From Ascaris suum (Eukaryota; Nematoda; Chromadorea; Rhabditida; Ascarididae): a stretch of DNA of 64,000 nt. The stretch covers positions 10,374,322 through 10,438,321 of the forward strand of contig CM024173.1 in NCBI GenBank assembly GCA_013433145.1. Reading direction: 5' to 3'. A model generated the notes under the pieces. The model was not told the origin of the DNA. It saw only the letters and a list, made by a program, of their open reading frames with translations, and ran no database searches. Shown here piece by piece: positions 1-12,500 of this stretch. The stretch's first letter is position 1. The number at the start of each line of letters is the position of its first letter. The position numbers were made by a program, and so were the translations under genes.

Positions 1-1979
1 AGTATTTTCTAGACGTCACTGAATAATGGCGAAAGAAATGAATTGTAAACAATTATCTCATTAATGAATGGAATGGTTTCGTTATTGAGTTGTTCGACGA
101 TTCGATGAGTGGAAACTCTATGGTAACATATACACAAAAGAAACGGAAAGTAATCTCAAGTATAAGAAGGATAAAGTTTTCATCGGCATAAATGTGATAT
201 TGTGGAGGGCAAAAAGAATCTCGGGCATACTCTTTTTCTATTGTTTTAATTACTACTGTTATTTCCTCAAAATGCAGCAGTCATTGCTAACTGAGTCAGT
301 CTCCAATATTCCACGATTATCTTAACATCAATTTCTGGAATTTCTACAAAAAAGCGTTGATTTCCGATCCTTGATACTTTTGTTGCTTGATCGAACGGCA
401 AAAAGAAGTGTTTAACGCTCCTTATGTTAAGCTGATCAATGGATGTTTTGCAGAGAAAAAACCGTTATTGTTTTGTAGGTCAAGCCGACTGATATAAAAT
501 TGTCGTTTTTGAGACAAAATAACCGAAGTTGCTTATAAGTTACACGGGCATTGTTGACTTCTATAAAATTGGAGTATATAAAAGCCACAACGAATGTTTC
601 CTTTATTTCATATGCAAATTATCTCAAATCATGTTATTTGAATATCCGTCGGCAGCTTTTTCATTCAATAAAGATGGTGGCCAGAAATTGCTGATCTAGA
701 ACTTGCTCAAAACATTCGCAAAAAAAATTAAATATAAATTAAAGTTGGTTAAAATTAAATATAAAAATTAAATATAGTTGTTTAAGGTATGACTGATTGC
801 TCGTAACAAGCGCTTATCGCTTCGCATAACTCTCGTATGAATTAACTAAGAGCAGTAAGGAATTGAATCTCGGTACCGCCAAATTTTCGAATTTCTATAA
901 CTGTAGATCTGTTTGTGTAGTCACTTATTATGCATTAAGCGATAGGACGATTCCGTATTCATTATATGGCATTATATTTCCGCATTGTTTTTTTTTCCGC
1001 TGGAAAAAATGAAATAATGAAGTTATTCTTAACATCCAGCAACAGCGTAAATGGTTTTATCACAAATGAGAAGACGAGTAATTTTTTGCATAATAGAGTA
1101 ATGAATGTCAATACAACAAGTCGATGAATCCAGCTTCCAAGATTGCAGTTGAAAAATTTGACCATTTATTTACTATTATTGCTATCAGAACCGTTTTTTT
1201 CGCTAATGGTAGCGCAAAAAGTCTATTTTCACATGAAACAGCGAAAATTTAGCATCTTTTCAAGAACTCAGCTCAATCTTTTTGCATCTAAAATTTCTCA
1301 CTCAACATAATTGTGCTTAGGCGACATACATGCATCAATGAAGTTGCCGTGTTTATGATCCAGTGAGCCAAAAAAAAAGAATGCAGCAGCAGATAGAATA
1401 CTCGTTGTAACAATAGAAGAGGATCGTAGAGAAAATTTTGACGATGACAGACAAAGTGGAGTCCATTTTGGATAGAATGCGTACGTTGTTATTGGGTGGT
1501 TGAAATATAAAAGCTCCTAGATGCAAAGAGTGGGAGTTTCATTTTACTCGTAATGAATAGTATATATTTCCGTCGCAATGCTTCGGAAAATTTAAATATC
1601 GGTCATAGTCTGAAAAAAAAAGTTCTTTTCATATAAAGTCCAACTTTTACACAAACGTTGTGACTTCTACACTATTCTCTTTTCTTATTTTGTTCCGGAC
1701 TGATTGCATTTGCATACTTTTGCAACCACTTGATTTATGACGTTACTATCCATTCTCTGCACTCATATTTGGAAAAATGGAAGCGAAAATATCGTGGTGT
1801 CCTAGGGCACCAACTTTTGCCATCTACTTTGTAGAGGAATCGTTCAACCGTTCCATCATCTTTCTTTTTTTTTTTTAAATCTCAGACCGTTGACTCTTAA
1901 CAAAGGTACGAGTCATGTTTGCAACTAAAACCTTCTCTATCATTTGTGAATAATTTACTCATCCGATAGAGTTTCTTAG
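1..1979. other. No gene recognised; upstream flank or intron of the 1980-4316 gene
   Basis: I found no supported exon on either strand. The stretch is AT-rich with short A and T runs. Because the first exon seen at 1980 opens at a splice acceptor in the middle of a reading frame, part or all of this stretch may be intron of that plus-strand gene, whose 5' exons would lie outside the window or be too short to recognise. Confidence 0.5.
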
Positions 1980-4316
1980 GAGAGAAGAGAAAATGCAGCC
2001 ACACAAATTGGATCAATTGCGCACGCAAATGTGTTAACCGAATCTGCGCACAATATACGGGATCGTTATTTGTTTAACAAAACTCAGTTTCCAGTTGCCA
2101 CCGAAACAACAGGTATGATTCCACTTCTCCGATCAAAGACGAGATACGTTCTAGCACCTGACGTTACAATAAGCAGTTTTGTTCAATTATCTTCGTTATT
2201 GAACTTTTATCGTTTTTGGATGACGATGCTTGAATTTACTAGTAAAAAAAACAGGGAACGGTTGGACTGCAAGCGCAAGGTTTTGACGTCTGAAATTCAA
2301 TTCTGACTCTCAAATAAGTTGTAAATTGATAATGGCTTAATAGTCATAAAACAGCTTGCATTTTTAATTAAATGGATAAGAAGCGACGCCAGCATATAGT
2401 AAGATATGCCGATAACGCCGAGTTATTGCATTGATGTAGTTTTCTTGCAGAAGAGAATCAGGAAACCCAGTTGAGGAGCGAACCATCAAATATGAATGTT
2501 GACGGTCCACCTCTTGACAACAAAACTGATATGTTTGTGCGACATATGACTATCGAGCAATCGCTTGAAACAACGCCATGCCTACAGCGTTCAATGGAGA
2601 AATCATTTCCTTTCCGTAGCAACCACATATTAGGGAATGATTCCCCAAGCTTTGCTAGCACAGAAGAGTCGCAAGAACCGATGAACTCAATTTTGCTGAA
2701 AGGATTAACCAAAATATCATCATCTCATCCATTGTTTCCTGGCAGCTCAGCCAATATGCAAAACTCTTCATCACAAGGAGTATCATCGGACTTCACTAAC
2801 AAAGAAACATCAAACAAACAAATGCTCATCACCGATCCATTGATGAGTCGTATAAGCAAGACATTTTCAAATGACGCATCAGTTCTAAAATCGGATACGA
2901 GCAATGTGGTCGGAAACAACGAATCACACATAATTAAAGAGGAATTAAAGAAGATGAATACTTCGAAATATTTCGCTAAGGCGCTCTCCTTGCTAGGCGC
3001 TTGGCTAGTGAAGAAATTCAATCAATCGGAGGCTGTAAGAGACGTCTCTTCAAATGTTGGTCCAGTAACCACATCATTCAAGGTGAGTATGCATTTTATT
3101 GATTATTTGTAGATTTCGGTGTTGTTATTTCTCACTAGCGCTTTTTTAGGATTTTGTCCGTTTAGCATTTTACTGATTTACTGCAACTTCCGGTCACTTT
3201 TTTGGTTTCGGTTTTCATTAACATTTAAACATCAAAACACAAATTATGAAACAGTGAAGTTCTGAGTAGCGTACTTGCTCGATCCATTACACTCAATGTG
3301 GTGTTGGTACCGCCCCCTAAAATGGCTAATTTCGGAAGGGGAACGGAGCAAATACTCATCACAATTGGAAAATAGCGAAGAAAATCGGAGGAAAACCGTT
3401 TTTTGCTACTACTACATTTAGCCGCATAATTTGTTGTCTTAATATTCTCCTTGCATATTTTGAATTGCTCAATGAATAATTTCCTCTAGGCTTAAATTAT
3501 GTTGTTGGCAAAAACATTTTCAAGTATGATGTAATTTCCTGTTTTATATGCGCTTCTATTGAATTTTTTTATACGATATTGCAGACAACTGCTTCCGTTA
3601 TGGGTGGTGATGAACTTATGCAAGGGATCCTCGAAACACAAACGCAACTGTCTATTTTCGACGATGCACATCAGTCGAAAAACTTATCGCCTTTTGAATC
3701 GGGAGAGACAGACTTATTAGGTAGTCAGCAACAAACTGTGCTCAAGTTTCAATTCCCTCAATTCGATGGGAATTCAACTCGCCATTCCACATATGCGCTC
3801 ACGCAATTGGATGGCAGCAGCAAATCGTTGATGACAAATGACCAGAGCCCATTCTATGCTCCCATATCGAGCTCTTTACGTCCAGATGATATGTCTGGTG
3901 ATATTTTGCCTTCTTCTACTGATTTAACTACTGGTGCTGATTTTCAAAAAAGTTGGGAGTCATCAACGGTCACTCAACAGCAATCACAATCAACATCTTC
4001 TCTCGCTGAAGCATCAAACATTCCTCTGACCAGTGCAGAGGACGCGAGCGATAAAGCGAAAAGAACTGTTTCTGATGCCGTTGTGGTAGACACCAATTTA
4101 ACGAACCAGTCAGTGTTTGAATCTGAGAGTGCACTACCCGACCTGGTGGAAATGGCTGGCTGGGAACATTTTGCTGCAAATCGCGCTCCTATCCAGAGCG
4201 ACTCGTTCGAGCGTTTAGAAAGCAGTTCGGATTTACAGAATACAGCTGACGATAAACTCTTTGATAATGCACCAGATATAACGGCTCCCGAATTCCTCAT
4301 TGACTCGTCAGGATAA
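1980..4316 (+). CDS. Unrecognised Ser/Thr/Gln/Asn-rich protein, last three exons (5' end missing)
   Basis: Three exons join in phase: 1980-2112, 2451-3082 and 3585-4316, ending with TAA. Acceptors are TTTCTTAG, TTTTCTTGCAG and ATTGCAG; donors are G|GTATGA and AAG|GTGAGT. The first exon ends in phase 1 and the second resumes in phase 1; the second ends in phase 0. Together they encode about 499 residues: 44 from the first, 211 codons ending at the second donor, and 243 plus stop. The protein is rich in Ser, Thr, Asn, Gln and acidic residues, with no membrane segment, signal peptide or domain I recognise; a short hydrophobic patch (ALSLLGAWLV) lies near the end of the middle exon, and the C-terminus ends EFLIDSSG. 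Such composition suggests an intrinsically disordered, possibly nuclear or scaffold, protein, but that is inference. The two long open exons with matching phases make a real gene very likely. Its N-terminal part is not in the window. Confidence 0.75.
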
Positions 4317-4767
4317 AAACCAAGCGATGTCGCATATAAATCTTCACGATGGCGTCTTGAGGAGGCTCTCATCAGTGTTCAACATTGCCGGGTGTATTTC
4401 TTTAAAAATTTGCATATCGATGAGACAGAGTTCAATTGTACATGACTACAAATTTCCTTGATTGGAATGTATGTTTCCTCAACGATTCATTATTCAGGTA
4501 ATGAAGTGTTGTTAATAATGGTTAAATGAAATCTTGCCACCGTAATGCTTTATTTATAACTTCTATGTAGTGTAACTGTATGCGACATATTCTTTATTTG
4601 CAGAAATGCACTCTTAGTGAATAATTTTTTTTAATCACTGAACTGAGAGTATATCGTTTATTTGCATTGCCTGAGTAGAGTGCAAAAAATGAGATCATCT
4701 ACTCTCTGAAACGATCTTAGAGGAGAAAAAAAAACGGTAGGGAAACGAAAAGGCACGGTAAGGAAAC

Positions 4768-4773
4768 AATAAA
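4768..4773 (+). terminator. Candidate polyadenylation signal AATAAA
   Basis: A canonical AATAAA lies about 450 bases after the stop of the 1980-4316 gene on the same strand. Another AATAAA-type motif occurs near 4985. Either could define the 3' end; the choice needs transcript data. Confidence 0.4.
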
Positions 4774-5157
4774 GAGTTCATGGAGCACTGGAAGGAACAA
4801 GAGGAATAAGTATTTAAGAAAAAGACGACTGTCTCAGTCATTCGGTTGTATTTTCATGGAACATATATAATTTTTACGTGCTTCATTACTTGCTGAAAAA
4901 TACGGAATATGTCTAATTGAAACCATGTTATATACGCTGTCTCATAACTCAATATCAAATTATTTAAGTGGCGATATTTATGGCTTTAATAAACGCTAAT
5001 AACTGAGATTTATTGCACAAATAAAATATTTGTTTTCGTGGCGTATTTTCCGCAATTTCTTTTATTATGTTTTTTAGTTGTAGCTTGCATAATTACATCC
5101 AACAAATCAAAATTAATTCAAATATAGCTGGCTCTCAAAAACGAGCTTGCTTTTTTG

Positions 5158-5482
<325 letters not shown>

Positions 5483-6092
5483 AGATATGCGGAGTGAATT
5501 TATATTAATTTATAGCGAAGCGACGGCTTACGTGAATTTCAATTATATCAACGGGAAGCAAGGTATTACTTCAATGAAGCGAGCCATTGCATGCAATAAG
5601 CAAGCTTATGCTGCCTAGCATTCATTCAATGATCATGAATTTTATTTTTTCACTTAATTGCATCAAAAAGGTAATTCTATGCGAGTTCACTATGGCGTCT
5701 TTATGCAGTGGATGTTCAAACGAAAAAATAAACTATGATGTAAACATGAGTATAGAGATCATAACAGATTAGCGGTCGTTTTATTAGATGTAAACGCAAC
5801 TATAAAATGCTGAATGCAATAACCTGCGTAAACCGTTGACGTCTGTACCTCTGCGTTGATAATACTCACACCTTTTCCAAACAACCATTATATCGCAAGT
5901 TGATGTCTATGATCGGCACGTGTACGGGTAGATGAGTGCACCACTGTTACAGTGTAACGTTCATATCGTTACGGAGAGCACAGTTGATGAAGTAGGCTGT
6001 GTATACCGGAATTATATGCAGGTTATAGTTCACCTATGAAGGGCACTTCGTTGGCAGACACATTTCTGTTTTAATTTTCATCTTGGCGAGCC

Positions 6093-6098
6093 TTTATT
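6093..6098 (-). terminator. Candidate polyadenylation signal for the ILVBL gene
   Basis: The plus strand reads tttatt, that is AATAAA on the minus strand, about 450 bases after the ILVBL stop codon. This is a canonical motif at a plausible distance, without transcript support. Confidence 0.35.
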
Positions 6099-6551
6099 GC
6101 AAACAGCGCTTCAAAAGCAATCATAATTTGAAAACAGTTGCCGGAAAAAGCATTCACCAAGGTATTCATAAATTTCACACTTTGAAAGAAGAGGTTCACA
6201 GAAGATGCGAACAATGAAGAAGAACATGAGAAAGCGAAGGGTCTACCAATGAGCCATAGACTAAGACGAAAAGTGAAGTCATTTTTCCCACTCTTCGGAA
6301 ATCAAGGGCAAGAACCGAAGAAAACGAGAAGAAAATAACGGTTTTTGTCAAGAAAGCATCATACAACCTCCTAAATAAACAAAACATAAAAGACACAAAA
6401 ATAGCAAAATAAGTAGCTATAAAACGAGGGTGTTGACCCATAAGACAAGTAATAAAACGATATGAACAAAAGGAAGTCTAGCCCGGCATAAACCAGCGAA
6501 TGATGGCTAAAATCCAAAACCGCTCACATACATATTCGGAAGTATGAAGCG

Positions 6552-9500
6552 TTAAACGCTAATACTTCCCTCTCTGAAGTTTGTTTTGCCAATAATAACA
6601 TTGACGACAACCGACTGCCCACTACGCACCTCGTTGACCACATTCGACAGCCTCTCCTCCAGATTGTTCTCGTCGTCTTTCGTAAGTAATACCCCCTTTG
6701 CACCAAGCGCACTTCCCACGTCATCATAGCGAACGTGCTACAATAGATGCACATTTAACATTCCTTAAAAAATAGCGTTTTCTTGAAGAAAACTCGAAAA
6801 CACATTTAAATAAGGGCCAAATTTACCAAATTCACTATCGCAACGGTTTTATAATCCGCTCCTATATTGATTACTAACTTCAATTTCTCATTTTTCGCAA
6901 AAATCGATGATTTTTTAAGTAAATGGTTACATTTCCATAAAAATTCATGATGGAAAATTATAACAGCTGCAAAGAGATGTGAAACATAAACTTCAAACCA
7001 AGCAGATATTTGTATGTAAATAAGCCAATATAAAACTGCTTGGTTCATGTCTCTTTTGAGGCTATGTACTTTAAAGTGGAAATAAAGCATTCGAAAAATT
7101 TGCCTATGAAAAACACAACGCTTGACTGCAAAAAAAAACATTCCACTTAAAGCTGCTTCCTAGAGCAGCGTTAATTATAATGATCAGTGCCACGAAGAAC
7201 TAACGGTTAGACCGACGGCAGTATCACTTCCAAACATGGGCACTTGCTCTCGAGCGATCTGTGACCAGCATGCGTCATTGCCAATTATGGCTACCACAGG
7301 TAATTTATGACGAGTAAACGTATCCACCTCCATTAAGGAAAGCCACATGAACCATCACCGTACAAAATGAACACACTCCGCTCAGGATGAACCTTCAAGT
7401 TTGAAACTTAATTAACCCCAAACCGATACAAAAAAGACCTCAGTACGGAATTCATCAAATCTTTCCAGACCTTTTGCCACTTGAAGAAACGAAAAGTAGC
7501 GGTGAGTTAAAAAAACTCCAACATTCCCCTCACAAAACCGAATGAATGAAATCTTGCTAAACACTGCACCTTACTCCTCGATCGGAACCATAACTACTCT
7601 CAGATGCCTGAACCCATATGCACCGTTAACACCAATATACTGATAATATGATTTCAACTCATTTTCTTGGTTGCTCTCTATGTGCTCCAAAATCTGCTAA
7701 GGGAAAAATTAACTGAGACATAAAAAAGATGTGAAATTATTTACAAATAATGCGGAAGAAGAACTGAAAGATAACTGTGAATTGAAAGTGTCGGCTTCAT
7801 ATAAAGAGATGAAAAAAAAATGATGCAGGAAGGATAAAAATTCTCTAAAACAGCGCATAAAAACAACAACTTTTTATAAATTCTTTTCTTTTTCCTTATA
7901 TTTCATGCATTTTATTCTTTTCAACCGACAAATATTCCATTATGTTTTCTATCTATTGAGATATGTGTAACATATTTATTAAGGGTTGAGGTATGTGTAA
8001 CATATTTATTAAGGGTGCCTCTCATGTTAATTACACGACACATTTCCTTCTTTCTACCTATTGCATCAGTAAACCTCAACTTTTATCGCATATAGCGATT
8101 TTACTACTAGTATTACAACTACTAAAAAGGAGAACGAACCACTTTAGCACCAATCGCAAAACCACCTCCAACACCAAGTGTGCCAAATGCGCCCGGATCA
8201 AGCCATTGCAATGGTCCACGAGGTCGTACTATATAGGCGGCACTTCCAACAAAATCTCCGCCATCCGCAATTAGTATAGCATCATCTGGTAACACCTGAA
8301 CTAGCAGTTACCTAAGTAATATTACTGCACCGTAATATTCAGGACAAATTTAGTAGAGGTGACATAGATGGCACCATTTACGCATCAGGTAAGCGCTTCC
8401 GGTAATATTTGCCTATTCTCCAAGAACTTTTCCTCATTTCTTCAAAGCACAAAATAAAATAATTGCAGTAGTTATTTTAAACTGACCGATATCGACAAAA
8501 AATATCACAACAATCCATTAAATGCATCGACGACAATTTCTATTTGTGATCTGCAGTGATGATGTTTCAATTCAAAAAACTACGCTTTCGATTCAGACTA
8601 CAGCAAACAATGATCGAAGCGATATATCTGCGAATGAGAAAAACAATCAACCGATCATAAACTCAATCAGTGATATAATCAATATTTTAACAGGTGAAAC
8701 GAAAAAAAGGCAACCGATAAGGAAATAAAGATTATTGAAAAGAGCATCTCATAGCGAATCAAAAAAACGTTCTTTTATTCTACACAAACATTCCCAGGAA
8801 AAAAAAACATATATGAGGGATTCAATGGCTTGAACTTGAAAACATCAAATTCGCAGTGCTAATTTACTCACTGTGAACGATTTGTATAGTTTTCCTTCCC
8901 ACAACTCCATTCCCTCCCTCTCCTCCCTTCACTATTCGCTGTCAGCAGCAAAGTCTTGCAATAATTGGCTCACAGAGAAAACGATTCAGGCAATACTGCT
9001 GGCTGATGCTTTTTCTTCCAATTTAACCTTAGAAAGGTAACAAAACGAAAACCCCAACATGACAGCCAACCGCTCTGCCATTTAGCAGTTTATATAAATG
9101 CTTTCGACAGAAATAAAAAAAGAAACCTTGTCGAGTAACGAAAGAACACGAAGAGGATTGAGATTTCCATCCTCAAGTCTTTCCATTGTCTTCCTCTCGT
9201 TGGCGACGTTCTTCGCATGCTCCCGCTCAGAGAGTGTCGAAAGCCATTCGGATGGGGCGCCCTTAACTTATGTGGTGCAATCAACTTTATTCACACCCCT
9301 TTATAAAACACGACTAATCGACCCTTGCAGAATTCTGCAAAACGCATCCGCTTGTGTAAACATACAACTTCGACGCTTTGCAGTGCTACTACACAACATC
9401 TTCGAATGTTACCTTGCTAAAAACTCAGCCGAATGTGCTTTCCTGGTTACCTCACATGTATTTCACAATTCTTAAAGAAGCAACAAGTGAAGCCTAAATT

Positions 9501-12500
9501 CGTCTGAAAGAAAAATAGCTTGAAATGTCTTTAAAATCTATCACCTAAACGGCTATGCTAAGACAACTAGAAAGTATGAATTCCTTCTATGATAGGATGC
9601 ATCTATAAGTGCCAATATCAATAGATAAATAACATAAAATGGGAAACATTTCAAAAACTGAACGACAGAAAATGAACTGAAAACGTTACTTTGCAAAAGA
9701 AATCTATAAGAATGAAATTAGGAAATAATGACTTCATTTAAATAAACCCTACATCAATATGTTTTTTAACGTAAAAATGCTAAGAAAAGCACCATTCATC
9801 GTAACATAATGAAAACGAGTGTATGGGCAATTACTGGAATGCTTAGGAAAGATAGAGCTTTTGTCCTGAGCAACGAACATGGTGCAGACAGGATTATTCA
9901 ACTTCTCGGATCTTTTCGAAAGACCAAAATGCGAACAATTGATGGCAATGGAAGCCTGAATTATTCTACAATTGCAGTTGAATAGAGAAGACGGTGGAAT
10001 CTAAGTTATTTACCTTATAGTCACTTTTGGCGAGATGCTCGGCAAGGCGCTTCAGCGTAGAAGCAATATCCGCTTGCATAACAAGGTTTGCCTTCCAAAA
10101 AATTCCTTCGTTTTTTCTCGCCTGTGAAAGATTTCGATTTATCGACACAATTTTCGCTGTCGATGAAAGCACACGTCCATAAGAAAGGCGGAAATCGCAC
10201 ACCGTCCCTATGAATGATCAGTGAACTTTAAACAAATTTGGCAAACAACTACAAATGAAAATCGCCTCTTTTTTCCCCCTTGCCTTCCAGCATTCCATAA
10301 ATCTCCTCGATTAACTTAGGCATCTCGAAGGCCTAAAATGTCTGGAGAACGAATATGCATTACAATAAGTGGTGAAGGCGTTTTTGAAAACGTGAATTTG
10401 CATATTTGGAGAATAATGAAAGAAAATGAGTCAAACATTGTGCTGTTCTTCAAATAAGGCAAAACAAATAAATAAACGATAAAGTTTTTAATGAAATAGA
10501 AAGAAAAAAATAAAATGGCTAAAGTATTTCACCTGCAAGAACCAATCAATGAAAAATGGGCTAACGCATCAATTGCGCTCATGAGTGGTCTGAATTTAAT
10601 GTTATTTAGAAACAATGCGAAGAAATACGACGGCTCTACGTAGATACAAACATGACGAATTAAACGAAGAAAAGATGACGATACCCGGGTGATTAAAGGC
10701 GAAATTTTTTTTGCAGTGGGATATCATCCTTTGTTCACAGAGAGTCACTTCTTACAAATTAATCATTGGAGAGAATTGAATTTTAGAAAAAAATAGATAA
10801 AGAATAGTGCCATGAAAGTTGGCGCGATTTGCGCTTTTGAATACGTCCACCCGACCAACCACTTTTACGGGTTGTCAGTAAAAATCAAAATATAGAGAAT
10901 GCCTTGTGTTTTAACTGATCCCATCGCCAGTATATATCCTCTAGAAAAGATTGTTCTTTCCACTACTCAACAAATTTAAAGAGGAAATCAGAATGGTTGA
11001 AAATGCATGAAAATTTTTTAAGGCCACACAAACTGTCTAAAACTCTTTTCGATCCCGACGGACCAACCTAGACGCCGAAATAGGTGATTGCGCTATTACA
11101 TATAATTTCCGAGATTCCTGAGATGAAACTATCAGAGACATGAACGTACGAAACGCACGCAAAGACATGGTGCTATCATAATGAGGCTTGCAAATGCAAA
11201 TTTGTAAAGCTCAAGAAAACGAGACGGGATAGCAATGTGCGACAGAAAATTTAGGTTAGTATGCAAATGAGGTTGAATCGCTTGACCAACCGGCTAGTAT
11301 AATGACATCGGCTTCCTTGAGAGCTGCTTTTCGGTTTTGCCTCATCTGGATTGCGCTTTCTTTACCCAAAAGACCACGAGCCATTCCACCCAAGTATACC
11401 GGAATCGATAGTTTCTGAATTTTAATTGATACAAGCACAGAATCTCTTGACTGTGGTGTGCTGCTTGACAGAAAATGAAATTCTCATTGAATGCAAATTT
11501 AATATGGACTAGCAATTAACGACAGAACATAACCGAAGATCAAAAAAAGATGGCAAAATTGGTCTATGCGAGGGACGTTACAAGTACATCCAATAAGGGG
11601 TAGTGGTCAACCACATAATACATGCTGTCATATCAGCCTAAACATGGACATTAAATAATAACAATAAGGTGGTCAACAAATAGAACGACAATTTTATTCA
11701 TCGCCGAAACAATGGAAAGAAACGAATGGCGAAAACGCTAAAATATAAAAGATATAAAAAATAAATACCTCAACAATTTTACGTAGTTCATTGGCTTTAA
11801 CTGGTGGTGATGCGGCCTGACTTCCAATAAGCATTAAAGGTCGCTGTGCGTTTGAAACAATTTCCGCGAGTTTATTTATGTCTCGTTCGTTCGGTAATGG
11901 GATATTAACAGGAAGTGGTCCTATATCGCATTCCCTCCATGCGTCACCAAATTGACGCGAAATATGCGCCCTCAGATATAAATTAATTAAACTCTGAAAG
12001 AGCAATGAAAAAAATTCACCAAACGCTATCACTCTTTGATAAATCTGTTAACATTCACGTGACTATTGGTTGTTGGAGTGTGGATGAGTATAGGAACATA
12101 TCTTCAAATCATTGCAACCGAAATGACGGCCAATTTCAATTTATAATAGAAGCGAAGGATTTTAAAATTGATATTGCTTAGCAAGAAGCGGTCTTCTACA
12201 CTTGTAGGTATCAAAGAGTACCTACGTATTTCTTTCTCTAGAAGGTTTCAATGATAACATTCAGATCCAGAATTTGTTCAAAATTAGTTTCGCAAGAAAG
12301 AACTAATGTCTTTAAAAATTTCGCTTCACAATCGAATTGAAAAACCTGCACAAATGTACTTCATCCAATGAAGTCAAATACTGCGGCTGATCGCTATACG
12401 ACTGAAAACAAGAGTCCTAAGCGTTCAGCAAGACAATCGAATTAAATATGAGACTCTATTGAAACCCGAAATATATGAGACGTTCTAACATTTATCGAAA

